Shown: piece by piece, positions 8,705 to 17,225 of the stretch | How positions within the stretch are numbered: the stretch's first letter is position 1 | Layout of the letters: every line of letters starts with the position of its first letter | NCBI RefSeq assembly: GCF_003236175.1 | Contig: NZ_QKTW01000003.1 | Span: 1 to 64,000 of the forward strand | Origin: Taibaiella soli | GTDB lineage: Bacteria > Bacteroidota > Bacteroidia > Chitinophagales > Chitinophagaceae | Reading direction: 5' to 3' | Length of the DNA: 64,000 nt | Position numbers and translations under genes: made by a program | Notes under the pieces: generated by a model | Database searches by the model: none | Seen by the model: the letters and a program-made list of their open reading frames with translations, nothing else | What the model was told of the DNA's origin: nothing

Positions 8705-10078
8705 ATGTCCTCATTTAGTAAACTATTGGTAAAGGCCGGCCAGATCCGTTCAAAATATATCCGGCACCGCAATTTTTTAATGCTCATCAGCTGTCTGGTT
8801 GGGCTGATTTCAGCACTTGCAGCAGTAGCACTCAAGCGTTCGGTTTCTTTTATCGAACACAAGGCAGATTCGCTCAACGATTGGATCGGCAGTAACTGGC
8901 TTACTGCTATTTTTCCGCTGATCGGTGTAGGGTTATCAATGCTCATCATCGTTTATGTGTATAAAAACAGGCTGATGCGCGGCGTTGGCGCCATTGTTAC
9001 CGCTATTCTGCAAGACAAAAGCCGTATTCCCAAACGCAATATTATCGGACACCTGATTACCGCAGCGGTTACGACTGCATTAGGTGGTTCGGTAGGGTTG
9101 GAGGCGCCGATCGTTACTTCCGGTGCAGCTTTGGGTTCCAATACAGCTCATGATCTCCGGCTTTCGCACCGAGATACAACCTTGTTGCTCGCTTGCGGTA
9201 CGGCTAGTGGGATTGCCGCAATCTTCAACAGTCCGTTTGCAGGTATCATCTTTGTACTTGAGATATTTCTGCTCGATTTCAGCATTCCTTTTTTTATTCC
9301 ACTGCTGATGTCTACGGCAACGGCTACTGTTGTGTCTCAAATTCTTTACCCGGAGAAATTCGTGTTTCTCGACATTAAAGGCTGGGATATGCACGCTATC
9401 CCTTTTTATGTCGTGCTTGGTACCGTATGTGGATTTATATCGGTTTACGTAACGCATGTGGTGGAGTGGGTAGAAGGCTATTTCGCCAAACGCCGGCTTG
9501 ATTGGAAAACCTGGTTGATGGCCGGCATCCCTTTATGTCTGCTCATCTTTATGTTTCCACGTTTGTACGGAGAAGGATATTCAACGGTGAAAGCGCTGAT
9601 GCATGGCAATAGTGCTGTATTGCTCAGTCATTCCACATGGATTCATCTCAGTCCCGACTGGTCGATCATCATCATGTGTGTACTGCTTATTTTATTTAAA
9701 GTATTTGCCGCTTCGCTAACGGTCAGTGCCGGCGGTAACGGTGGTATTTTCGGGCCTTCATTATTTATTGGTGGGGTAGCTGGCTTTTTATTCGCTTTCG
9801 CAATTAATAAATCGGGTTTGTACGAATTAAATACACCCAATTTTATCATTGCGGCAATGGCGGGTGTGCTCGCAGGTGTGATGCATGCACCACTTACTTC
9901 TATTTTTCTGCTGGCGGAAATTACGGGTGGTTATAAATTATTTGTACCGCTCATGATCGTGTCGGCGATCTCTTATTTTATGACGCGGAAATATGTGAAA
10001 CACTCATTGTATCATAAATCATTGTTCGAAAAAAGTATTCTTACGGACGAACATGACCACGATCACGACCATTTTTAA
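8705..10078 (+). CDS. CLC-family chloride channel/transporter
   Basis: 457 residues, no CBS domains, a typical core-only bacterial CLC length. Visible motifs are GSVGLEAP (129-135; Glu133 aligns with the gating glutamate of the GREGP motif), FNSPFAGIIFVLE (174-186), GGNGGIFGPSLFIGG (the GxFxP anion-site motif) and GGYKLFVP, which supplies the central tyrosine. At the position of the internal proton glutamate (E203 in the E. coli exchanger) this protein has Ile187, so it may be a channel or an exchanger with altered proton path. The tail ends in a His/Asp cluster (DEHDHDHDHF) that could bind metal. A clear promoter sits upstream. It is probably monocistronic, with a terminator at 10101-10132. 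Confidence 0.93.
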   Translation: MSSFSKLLVKAGQIRSKYIRHRNFLMLISCLVGLISALAAVALKRSVSFIEHKADSLNDWIGSNWLTAIFPLIGVGLSMLIIVYVYKNRLMRGVGAIVTAILQDKSRIPKRNIIGHLITAAVTTALGGSVGLEAPIVTSGAALGSNTAHDLRLSHRDTTLLLACGTASGIAAIFNSPFAGIIFVLEIFLLDFSIPFFIPLLMSTATATVVSQILYPEKFVFLDIKGWDMHAIPFYVVLGTVCGFISVYVTHVVEWVEGYFAKRRLDWKTWLMAGIPLCLLIFMFPRLYGEGYSTVKALMHGNSAVLLSHSTWIHLSPDWSIIIMCVLLILFKVFAASLTVSAGGNGGIFGPSLFIGGVAGFLFAFAINKSGLYELNTPNFIIAAMAGVLAGVMHAPLTSIFLLAEITGGYKLFVPLMIVSAISYFMTRKYVKHSLYHKSLFEKSILTDEHDHDHDHF

Positions 10079-10100
10079 AAATTTAACATTGGCGTAAAAA

Positions 10101-10132
10101 AAATACAGCGTCTTCCCCAAGACGCTGTATTT
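10101..10132. terminator. Intrinsic terminator
   Basis: Perfect 14-bp stem aaatacagcgtctt (10101-10114) / aagacgctgtattt (10119-10132) with a 4-base loop, 23 bases after the CLC stop. It is symmetrical but has little T run. Confidence 0.75.
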
Positions 10133-10337
10133 ACAATTTCTTTCTCCCCCTAAGAGAAAAACTTCCCCTCAATTTTCCTTCCCTCTTGCAAGCCTACCTG
10201 TAAGTCAGGAATTTATGACAATAAATATAGCTCAAGTTTTATAATAGTCAAGGCCCTGTAAAAGAATATTTTCCGGATCGGAATAAGGTGCCGCAAAAAT
10301 ATGCGAAAACATGTTTTTCAGCATGTGACGTTTTTGT

Positions 10338-10345
10338 TACCTTTG
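10338..10345 (+). promoter_or_regulatory. -7 promoter box directly upstream of carA
   Basis: TACCTTTG at 10338-10345 matches the Bacteroidota -7 consensus. Transcription would begin at about 10349-10352, so the mRNA would start at or within a few bases of the carA ATG (10353). A clean TTTG -33 box is not evident. Confidence 0.5.
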
Positions 10346-10352
10346 CGCCATT

Positions 10353-11468
10353 ATGCCCGCTGCACAATCTACTTCGGCTCCCGCCTGGCTGCTTCTCGAG
10401 GACGGAACATTTTTTAAAGGAATTTCATTTGGTGCAAAAGGAACTAGTGGTGGTGAAATATGCTTCAATACCGGGATGACCGGTTATCAGGAAGTATTCA
10501 CCGACCCTTCCTACGCTGGTCAGGTGCTGATCATGAACAATGCCTATATCGGTAATTATGGTGTGAAAAATGAAGACGTAGAGTCTGAATCTGTAAAGAT
10601 TAAGGCGCTGGTCTGCAAAAACATCTCCGACCGTTATAGTCGTATGACCGCCAATGATAACCTGGAAGAATATCTGATTAAAAACAATATTGTGGCGATC
10701 CACGATGTGGATACCCGCGCGCTCGTGCAGCATATCCGCAGCAAGGGTGCCATGAACGGTATTGTTTCTACAGAACTGAGCGAACTGGAAGCACTCCGTG
10801 AAGAACTGAAAAAAGTTCCGGATATGGCCGGTCTTGATCTGTCTTCCGTAGTTTCTACAGACAAAGCATTTACAGTCGGTCGCGAAGATGCCAAACATCG
10901 TATCGCGGTTCTGGATTTTGGGGTGAAACGTAGCATGCTGCGCTTCCTTTCTCAAAAAGATGCTTTCCTGAAAGTATTCCCGGCTCGTACTACGGTTGCT
11001 GAGATGGAAGAATTCAAACCAGACGGCTATTTCGTTTCCAACGGTCCTGGCGATCCTGCATCTATGGGTTACGCGATCGACACCGTAAAAGATGTACTGG
11101 CAACAGATAAACCAATGTTCGGTATCTGTCTGGGTAATCAATTACTCGCTTTGGCAAACGGTGCTACTACCTTTAAAATGCACCACGGTCACAGAGGTCT
11201 GAACCATCCGGTGAAAAACCTGCTGACTGGTAAAAGCGAGATTACAACGCAAAACCACGGTTTCGGGGTAGATCCTGAATCCATCAAAAATATTCCGAAC
11301 ATCGAAGTAACGCACGTTAACCTGAATGACGGTTCTATCGAAGGTATCCGTCTGAAAGATAAAAAAGCGTTCTCGGTTCAGTATCACCCGGAAAGTACAC
11401 CTGGTCCTTTTGATTCCCGCTATCTGTTTGATGATTTCATCAATCTGATTGAAGGAAGCAAAAAATAG
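10353..11468 (+). CDS. carA: Carbamoyl-phosphate synthase, small (glutaminase) subunit
   Basis: 371 residues, the normal CarA length. The N-terminal CPSase small-chain domain (FNTGMTGYQEVFTDPSYAGQ) is followed by a class I glutamine amidotransferase domain. That domain has the nucleophile Cys in FGICLGNQLL (Asn replaces the more usual His after Gly) and a QYHPES motif with the catalytic His. It hydrolyses glutamine and passes ammonia to CarB for carbamoyl phosphate used in pyrimidine and arginine synthesis. carB is not adjacent. The ATG chosen fits the family N-terminus. With the promoter box only 8 bases upstream, the message may be leaderless. The next gene follows after 62 bases. Confidence 0.96.
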   Translation: MPAAQSTSAPAWLLLEDGTFFKGISFGAKGTSGGEICFNTGMTGYQEVFTDPSYAGQVLIMNNAYIGNYGVKNEDVESESVKIKALVCKNISDRYSRMTANDNLEEYLIKNNIVAIHDVDTRALVQHIRSKGAMNGIVSTELSELEALREELKKVPDMAGLDLSSVVSTDKAFTVGREDAKHRIAVLDFGVKRSMLRFLSQKDAFLKVFPARTTVAEMEEFKPDGYFVSNGPGDPASMGYAIDTVKDVLATDKPMFGICLGNQLLALANGATTFKMHHGHRGLNHPVKNLLTGKSEITTQNHGFGVDPESIKNIPNIEVTHVNLNDGSIEGIRLKDKKAFSVQYHPESTPGPFDSRYLFDDFINLIEGSKK

Positions 11469-11530
11469 ATTTAACGGAACGGATTTTGTAGTACTTTGAC
11501 CAATTACTTTTTATAACTGGTTCACTTAAA

Positions 11531-12490
11531 ATGAAAAAAGAAAAGATCCTCATCGTAGGTGCTTGTGGACAAATTGGGGTAGAGCTGACGCTGGCGCTGA
11601 GAAAACTATACGGCAATGACAATGTTATTGCTTCTGATATTCGCGAAGCACATCCGCTGCTGGCCGGAACCGGTCCGTACGAGATACTGAACGCAATGGA
11701 CGGTGCAGCAATGCATGCGCTGGTAAAGAAAGAAGGTATCACGCAGATTTATCTGCTGGCAGCTTTACTTTCTGCTACCGGTGAAAAAGCTCCGATGCGT
11801 GCCTGGGATATCAATATGCAGAGCCTTCTGCAGGTGCTGGATCTCGGCGTTCAGGAAAAGCTGACAAAAATCTACTGGCCTAGTTCTATCGCTGTTTTCG
11901 GACCGACAACGCCACGTCAGGATACACCGCAGCAAACGGTTGTAGAGCCACGAACGGTGTACGGTATCAGTAAATATGCAGGTGAACTCTGGTGTCAATA
12001 CTACAACCAACGCTGGGGACTTGATGTACGCAGTCTGCGTTATCCAGGTCTTATCAGCTGGAAATCTGAACCAGGTGGCGGTACTACAGACTACGCTGTT
12101 GAAATTTATCACGAAGCGTTGAAACACGGCAAGTATACCAGCTTCCTTTCTGAAAATACTTATCTGCCGATGATGTATATGGATGACGCTATCCGTGGTA
12201 CAATAGAGCTGATGGAAGCTCCGGCTGAAAAAATACAAACACGTATGTCGTACAATATTTCGGCAATGAGTTTCTCTCCGAAAGAAATTACGGCAGCAAT
12301 CCAAAAACATATTCCTGACTTCCAGATCAGCTACGAACCAGATTTTCGTCAGCAAATTGCAGACGGCTGGCCGCAAAGCATCGATGATGCCGCAGCACGC
12401 GCACACTGGGGTTGGAAAAATGAATTTGATCTCGCTAAAATGACGGCCGATATGTTGTTCCACCTGAAGGAGCAAACTGTTGTAAGCTAG
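11531..12490 (+). CDS. tdh: L-threonine 3-dehydrogenase, short-chain (epimerase-like) type
   Basis: 319 residues with the Rossmann motif GACGQIG (11-17), a catalytic YGISK (Tyr and Lys of the SDR dyad) and the family-specific stretch RYPGLISWKSEPGGGTTDYA. This is the SDR-type enzyme known from Bacteroidota and vertebrates, which oxidises L-threonine with NAD+ to 2-amino-3-oxobutyrate. It is not the zinc alcohol-dehydrogenase type of E. coli. The partner ligase Kbl is not adjacent. A strong terminator follows at 12510-12540. Confidence 0.92.
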   Translation: MKKEKILIVGACGQIGVELTLALRKLYGNDNVIASDIREAHPLLAGTGPYEILNAMDGAAMHALVKKEGITQIYLLAALLSATGEKAPMRAWDINMQSLLQVLDLGVQEKLTKIYWPSSIAVFGPTTPRQDTPQQTVVEPRTVYGISKYAGELWCQYYNQRWGLDVRSLRYPGLISWKSEPGGGTTDYAVEIYHEALKHGKYTSFLSENTYLPMMYMDDAIRGTIELMEAPAEKIQTRMSYNISAMSFSPKEITAAIQKHIPDFQISYEPDFRQQIADGWPQSIDDAAARAHWGWKNEFDLAKMTADMLFHLKEQTVVS

Positions 12491-12508
12491 TTGTTCGAGA
12501 AAAAATAT

Positions 12509-12541
12509 AAAACGCCAAAAGACATTGTCTTTTGGCGTTTT
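12509..12541 (+). terminator. Intrinsic terminator after threonine dehydrogenase
   Basis: Stem aaaacgccaaaagac / gtcttttggcgtttt around a 3-base loop (12509-12541), followed by a T-rich stretch (ttgttttttt). Confidence 0.85.
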
Positions 12542-12557
12542 TGTTTTTTTGGTTGTA

Positions 12558-12672
12558 GAGACGTTGCACGCAACGTCTCCATAGAAACGATGGCTTTATA
12601 TTTAATGTAAGTAGAACATGCGCGCCAGTGATGTGTGTTCACATTTTCTGGAGACGTTCCATGCAATGTCTC
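12558..12672. repeat. Pair of palindromic dispersed repeats (GAGACGTTGCACGCAACGTCTC family)
   Basis: A perfect palindrome GAGACGTTGC-AC-GCAACGTCTC-type copy lies at 12558-12579 and a diverged copy at 12651-12672. Related copies occur at about 48430-48452 and 53414-53435. Such elements are scattered between genes in many Bacteroidota and cyanobacteria. Confidence 0.75.
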
Positions 12673-12700
12673 TGCATGTTCGTTGTGAATTGAATTCTCT

Positions 12701-12708
12701 TATTTTTG
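12701..12708 (+). promoter_or_regulatory. -7 promoter box of the sirtuin gene
   Basis: TATTTTTG at 12701-12708 matches TAnnTTTG. The start of transcription would be near 12714, about 18 bases before the ATG at 12732. Confidence 0.5.
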
Positions 12709-12731
12709 TTTTTTGACTTTTGACTTTTCAG

Positions 12732-13421
12732 ATGAAACCAACACTAGTAGTCCTCACGGGCGCGGGCATCAGCGCAGAAAGCGGATTGAAAACTTTTCGC
12801 GACAGCGATGGCTTGTGGGAAGGATATAATATTGAAGATGTAGCTACCCCGCGTGCGTGGCGTAAAGACCCGCAGCTAGTGCTTGATTTTTATAATTTTC
12901 GCAGGCAAAATGTAAGAGACGCGCAGCCAAATGCGGCGCATAAAATACTTGCAGAACTGGAATCCGATTTTAATGTGCACATCGTTACGCAGAACATCGA
13001 TGATTTACATGAGCGTGCCGGTTCTACTAATGTAATGCATCTGCATGGAGAGATTATGAAAATGCGTAGTGTCCTGAATGATGAACTGACTTATCCGGTA
13101 GCTGGTGATATTAAGCTGGGGGATCTTGCTGTTGACGGCGGACAATATCGGCCACACGTAGTTTGGTTTGAGGAATCGGTGCCAATGATCGTGGATGCGG
13201 CAGCGGTGATGCATCAGGCAGATTATTTTATTCTCGTAGGAACATCTTTACAGGTTTATCCCGCAGCGGGTCTGGTAGATTATGTGCCGGACCATGTGTC
13301 GAAATATATTGTAGATAAAAGAATTCCGTCTGTAGGGCATTACAGCAATATCATTCCGGTAGAGCAATCAGCAACAGAAGGTATGGCAGCAGTGAGGAAA
13401 TTATTGCTCGACTGTCTTTAA
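12732..13421 (+). CDS. cobB: NAD-dependent protein deacylase, sirtuin (zinc-less, SIRT5-like)
   Basis: 229 residues from the ATG at 12732; a TTG four codons upstream is less likely. Sirtuin motifs are GAGISAESGLKTFRD (10-23), TQNID (86-90) and the catalytic HLHGE (His105). Tyr54 and Arg57 form the YxxR motif that in class III sirtuins (SIRT5, CobB) reads succinyl- and malonyl-lysine, so desuccinylase/demalonylase activity is likely. The four zinc cysteines are absent: the only Cys is two residues from the C-terminus, and the module is replaced by a short linker (MRSVLNDELTYPVAGD). The gene overlaps the convergent gene at 13401 by 21 bases. Confidence 0.92.
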   Translation: MKPTLVVLTGAGISAESGLKTFRDSDGLWEGYNIEDVATPRAWRKDPQLVLDFYNFRRQNVRDAQPNAAHKILAELESDFNVHIVTQNIDDLHERAGSTNVMHLHGEIMKMRSVLNDELTYPVAGDIKLGDLAVDGGQYRPHVVWFEESVPMIVDAAAVMHQADYFILVGTSLQVYPAAGLVDYVPDHVSKYIVDKRIPSVGHYSNIIPVEQSATEGMAAVRKLLLDCL

Positions 13422-14624
13422 GCGAAGCGAAGAAAGGTCAAGTGACATAATATAGACCGCTGCAGGCACCAGCTGTAAGATCAATCGGTCAACAGATGTT
13501 TTGAGATGCCATTCGAGATCATGCGGTGTGTAAATGTATACGAGTATGTATCCACCCATAATGACGAAGAGCATCAGCAGATTTTTGGCCGGGAAACGTT
13601 GACGGAATACGCAATCGAGCACATACAAGATCAGGCCGATTTTTATTGCAGAAAAACGTTCGTTTAATTTGTCGGAGATATAACCGAAGATCAGTTTATA
13701 ACGTTCTTTGTCAAGAATGTTCTGCCATGCTACTTTGTGCTGCCCGTCTATCAGATCATTCGCGGGCGCGTAGACCAGTTTCAGAATTGCTACGCCTAAA
13801 ATAAACGGCGCTATACCAGCCAGAAAGTAAACAAGATTTTTTCCTTTAGTAAAAGTCCGGAAATAGAACAATCCGAAAATAGCGGCGATCATAATGCCTT
13901 CGTTTTTCGTCCATAGACAAGATCCGAGCATCATGCCGCAAAGCAAGATATAAGCTGGTTTTGCTTCCTTCTTATAATAATTGATCGCTACAAAAGCGCC
14001 CAGCAGAAAGAACGAAAGATCGATATCCGCGTATTGTACAATACCACAGTTGAGATAATAGCTGTTCGATAGAAACACAAGCAACGTCAACGTGGCCAGC
14101 TGTAGATTTTTCTTGTAAAGTTCCAGGTAGATAAGTACAGGTACCAGCGTGCAAAACATTGCAGTCAGCGTAAATGGCACCAGGCCGGGCATAGCAGGGT
14201 AGAAGAGTCGCCAGAAGAAAGCAGTTGTGCCGGAGGTGAGCAGCGGATAATCGGAATGCGCGTATTCAGTATAAAGGAATATTCTTTTCCAATGTTCCGG
14301 ATCACGGAGAAATAAGGCATGAAAATTCCAGATAGTAATAGAATCCCAATCACCATATTTCCTCGAAAGAAAAATTTCGAAAATGCAAAAGAGTACAATG
14401 CTGCCGAGCAGAATATACAATGCTTTTGGCGGCATCGGCTCAGCTTCTACTTCTGGTTTCACGAGCCACTGCATCATTTTCCGGTACAGGAAAAAAGAAG
14501 CGATGATAATCAGAAGTGTGGTGACGATAACGGGTAATCCAATCGCCAGCGAAAGAAAATAAAATATGCTGATGCAACCGCATAGCAGCGACAACCAGAA
14601 AATTTGTGCTGTGATCTTTTGCAT
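13401..14624 (-). CDS. Polytopic GT-C-type glycosyltransferase-like membrane protein
   Basis: 407 residues with about ten hydrophobic segments. After two N-terminal helices comes a loop with DWDSITIWNFHALFL and then HSDYPLL, the acidic first-loop arrangement found in GT39/ArnT/PMT-like enzymes. These transfer a sugar from a polyprenyl-phosphate donor at the outer face of the inner membrane. A KNEG motif occurs in a mid loop. Family assignment is from this pattern only; acceptor and sugar are unknown. A small gene ends 3 bases upstream (14628), so the two are probably one operon with ftsY further up. The 3' end overlaps the convergent sirtuin gene by 21 bases. Confidence 0.75.
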   Translation of the reverse strand: MQKITAQIFWLSLLCGCISIFYFLSLAIGLPVIVTTLLIIIASFFLYRKMMQWLVKPEVEAEPMPPKALYILLGSIVLFCIFEIFLSRKYGDWDSITIWNFHALFLRDPEHWKRIFLYTEYAHSDYPLLTSGTTAFFWRLFYPAMPGLVPFTLTAMFCTLVPVLIYLELYKKNLQLATLTLLVFLSNSYYLNCGIVQYADIDLSFFLLGAFVAINYYKKEAKPAYILLCGMMLGSCLWTKNEGIMIAAIFGLFYFRTFTKGKNLVYFLAGIAPFILGVAILKLVYAPANDLIDGQHKVAWQNILDKERYKLIFGYISDKLNERFSAIKIGLILYVLDCVFRQRFPAKNLLMLFVIMGGYILVYIYTPHDLEWHLKTSVDRLILQLVPAAVYIMSLDLSSLRLKTVEQ

Positions 14625-14627
14625 CGG

Positions 14628-15011
14628 CTAGCGAGGGTTGATCAGTAGATAATGATAAAGACTGTCGCGGTTTTCCCAGAGGATTTTTCCCGCACTCATT
14701 TTATAGTAGGCAACACTATCGGTGTCCGTCACTGGAATCACCAGTAATGTGGAGTCATGTATTTTGTTGTTGTGATCGAGTTGCAGGAAAACAGGTGCAA
14801 GGCAATATTCGGAGCTGGCATAGCGCTGTTTTTTTCCCTGACACATAAGATAATAAAGATGGCTGGTGGGCGGAATGCTCGCTTTCAGCGGTTGCAATGA
14901 AGCGCAGACAATGTCCATTTCAGTAGACTTTCTTTCTTCTTTGACATGGTACATCAATGCGCCAACGCCCATACAAAGTAATATCGTTACTAAAACAGGC
15001 CATCTCTTCAT
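14628..15011 (-). CDS. Small single-pass membrane-anchored protein, unknown
   Basis: 127 residues with one N-terminal hydrophobic helix (about 5-22, LVTILLCMGVGALMYHV) and a soluble, presumably periplasmic domain with three cysteines (VCASL, LMCQG, EYCLAP). The family is not recognised. It lies between ftsY (26 bases upstream) and the GT-C membrane gene (3 bases downstream), suggesting it is co-transcribed and works with the latter. Confidence 0.65.
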   Translation of the reverse strand: MKRWPVLVTILLCMGVGALMYHVKEERKSTEMDIVCASLQPLKASIPPTSHLYYLMCQGKKQRYASSEYCLAPVFLQLDHNNKIHDSTLLVIPVTDTDSVAYYKMSAGKILWENRDSLYHYLLINPR

Positions 15012-15037
15012 AGTGACACTGCGATGATGCGTGTGGT

Positions 15038-16024
15038 TTAAGATTCTTTGGCTTCGAGGCTAAACAGGCTGTCTACAAATTCAGCTTTATTGAAGATTTG
15101 CAGGTCTTCCATTTTTTCGCCCACGCCGATATATTTTACCGGAATTTTAAATTGATTGGCAATTGCCAGTACCACGCCACCTTTTGCTGTGCCGTCGAGT
15201 TTGGTAATCGCGAGTGCTGTCACATCTGTAGCTGCTGTAAATTGTTTGGCTTGTTCCAGTGCATTCTGACCAGTGCTGCCATCCAGTACCAGCAGTACTT
15301 CATGCGGTGCATCAGGCATTTTTTTACTGATCACACGACGGATTTTACCAAGCTCATCCATCAGATAAGCTTTGTTGTGCAGACGGCCGGCAGTATCAAT
15401 GATCACCACATCAGACTCACGGGCAATACCGCTTGCTACCGCGTCAAAAGCCACAGAACCCGGATCACTGCCCATTTCCTTTTTCACAATTGGCACGCCT
15501 ACACGGTCACTCCAGATAGTCAGCTGGTCTACAGCAGCAGCGCGGAATGTATCAGCAGCACCAAGCAAGACGTTTTTGCCTGCTTTTTTATAATTATGTG
15601 CCAGTTTGCCGATAGTGGTCGTTTTGCCTACGCCATTAACGCCTACCACAAGTATTACGTATGGTTTTTTGCCCGCAGGAACATCAAATGTTTCAAACTC
15701 AGAAGAAGGTGCTTCGGTAAGAATGCCCATGATCTCTTCCTGTAAAATACGGTTGAGTTCACTGGTTCCCAGGTATTTATCTTTAGCTACACGCTCTTCA
15801 ATGCGCTTGATAATGGTAACGGTAGTATCGATGCCCACATCAGCGCCTACTAATGCTTCCTCCACCTGATCCAATACCTCTTCGTCTACTTTGTCCTTAC
15901 CCGCAATTGCTTTGGTGATCTTCGAAAAGAAGCTTTCTTTGGTCTTTTTGAGTCCTTCGTCGAGTGCTTCTTTTTGTTCCTGTTGTTCTTTGTTGCGTTT
16001 AAAGAGTTTATCAAAAAAGCCCAT
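15038..16024 (-). CDS. ftsY: Signal recognition particle receptor FtsY
   Basis: 328 residues. A short charged N-terminal segment ([19 protein letters not shown]) and helical N-domain precede the SRP GTPase G-domain with [15 protein letters not shown] (P-loop), [27 protein letters not shown] (G3) and [10 protein letters not shown] (G4). It docks ribosome-SRP complexes at the membrane for co-translational insertion. The A-domain is short, as in many Bacteroidota. It is first in an apparent three-gene minus-strand cluster. Confidence 0.97.
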   Translation of the reverse strand: MGFFDKLFKRNKEQQEQKEALDEGLKKTKESFFSKITKAIAGKDKVDEEVLDQVEEALVGADVGIDTTVTIIKRIEERVAKDKYLGTSELNRILQEEIMGILTEAPSSEFETFDVPAGKKPYVILVVGVNGVGKTTTIGKLAHNYKKAGKNVLLGAADTFRAAAVDQLTIWSDRVGVPIVKKEMGSDPGSVAFDAVASGIARESDVVIIDTAGRLHNKAYLMDELGKIRRVISKKMPDAPHEVLLVLDGSTGQNALEQAKQFTAATDVTALAITKLDGTAKGGVVLAIANQFKIPVKYIGVGEKMEDLQIFNKAEFVDSLFSLEAKES

Positions 16025-16307
16025 GGCAGAAAATGCGGATTATTAATTATAAATCAAAAGTTGGTGCGAAGTTACTCTTTTGTACGGAATGTGTTTAATG
16101 TGGTAAATGTGTTTAATGCGGTAAAAAGAATGTGCTTAATGTGGGGGAATGTGTTTAACGTGTTTTTCGCCCAGAAAAATAATTTTATAAGATGATAAGG
16201 TATGACGGGACGCATTCCCGTATTGAATATAGTCATCACGTTATCGGAGGAGGACACATTCCCCATATTAAACACATTCCCCACATTTATTAGCCGTATA
16301 TTTAAAT
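16025..16307. repeat. Intergenic region of degenerate AATGTGTTTAA repeats with an inverted repeat
   Basis: The divergent gap between ftsY and the CHAD gene is filled with copies of (g)aatgtgtttaatg (16085-16160). The motif then reappears inverted (ttaaacacattcccc, about 16269-16283, against ggggaatgtgtttaa, about 16144-16158). Similar wording occurs at about 63170-63215. It could be decayed repeats or a long-range hairpin; no ORF here is convincing. Confidence 0.5.
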
Positions 16308-17123
16308 ATGGATCGTGGGAAAATAAAAGGACTGATACATGCCCATACGCACAAGCTGGCCGGGCATGCGGAAGAAATCAGCAAAGGTTTTGACGAAGAA
16401 GAAATTCATGTATTCAGGGTAGAAGTGAAGAAACTACGCGCTTTGCTCCGTCTGCTGGAAGTTCATTATGATCATATTCCCACCCGTTTTTCCCAGAAGT
16501 TTAGAGAGCTGTATCATATATCCGGTTTTTTGCGTGACACACAACTCATGCATAAACGCTGGGACGAAAAACAGTTTCCGCCGTTGCCTGAGCTCAAAGA
16601 TTGGCTGAGCAAAGAGATCGGCAAGTTTGAAAAGGACTGGGAAAAACAACATGAAGCGTCAAGTATAGACGGTTTCAAGGAGAAACTGCATGAAATGGAC
16701 TATGGGCATGTGGATACTGATGATCTGCTGCTGTTCTTTTCCCGGAGACTCAATATTATCAAACGTGCACTGATGCATGCACCGCTCAGCGACGTGGAAC
16801 TACACGAAATCCGCAAAAAACTGAAGGATATGCAGTACATGGAGGCATTGTGTGCAGACGAATGGAAAAAAGGTCATGAGACCATCGGAATTTTTCCGTT
16901 GCAAAAAATCCATGAGACCGCTGATGTAGCCGGAAAATATAATGATCTGCGTATTTCGCTGGAAATGCTGGATAGTTTTGAAGAGGACAACTCAAAATCT
17001 GCCGACCGTAAAGTTTTAGCGGAGCTAAAGGAAAACCTGCTGGAACAAAAAATCAGGCAACGAAAGACATTGATGGAAGCCTTGCAGGTGTTTAATCCGC
17101 CGCCGCCCGTCGCCGAAGCGTAA
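16308..17123 (+). CDS. CHAD domain protein
   Basis: 271 residues, nearly all alpha-helical. It contains the CHAD signature of conserved histidines and arginines/lysines on helices: EIHVFRVEVKKLRALLRL (about 32-49), then YHISGFLRDTQ, and in the second half VELHEIRKKLKDMQY. CHAD domains bind inorganic polyphosphate and are often found near polyphosphate granules or linked to CYTH triphosphatases; no CYTH partner is visible here. It is monocistronic. About 100 bases of AT-rich DNA (repeated ttaattggttaaaaagtt motifs) separate it from the convergent glycosyltransferase. Confidence 0.88.
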   Translation: MDRGKIKGLIHAHTHKLAGHAEEISKGFDEEEIHVFRVEVKKLRALLRLLEVHYDHIPTRFSQKFRELYHISGFLRDTQLMHKRWDEKQFPPLPELKDWLSKEIGKFEKDWEKQHEASSIDGFKEKLHEMDYGHVDTDDLLLFFSRRLNIIKRALMHAPLSDVELHEIRKKLKDMQYMEALCADEWKKGHETIGIFPLQKIHETADVAGKYNDLRISLEMLDSFEEDNSKSADRKVLAELKENLLEQKIRQRKTLMEALQVFNPPPPVAEA

Positions 17124-17225
17124 ATGACTAAAAGGTTAATTGAGCAAAAAAGTTAATTGGTTAAAAAGTTAAAAGGTATTTTGAATCGAGGACTGAATTA
17201 ACCCTTTGGCCATTTAACTAATTAA

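Noticed and set aside
10425-11141. 238-codon minus-strand ORF within carA
   Set aside because: Antisense shadow of carA; the CarA motifs are complete on the plus strand.
12720-12731. Upstream TTG start for the sirtuin
   Set aside because: The ATG at 12732 gives the normal family N-terminus (MKPTLVVLTGAGIS); the extension adds only four residues.
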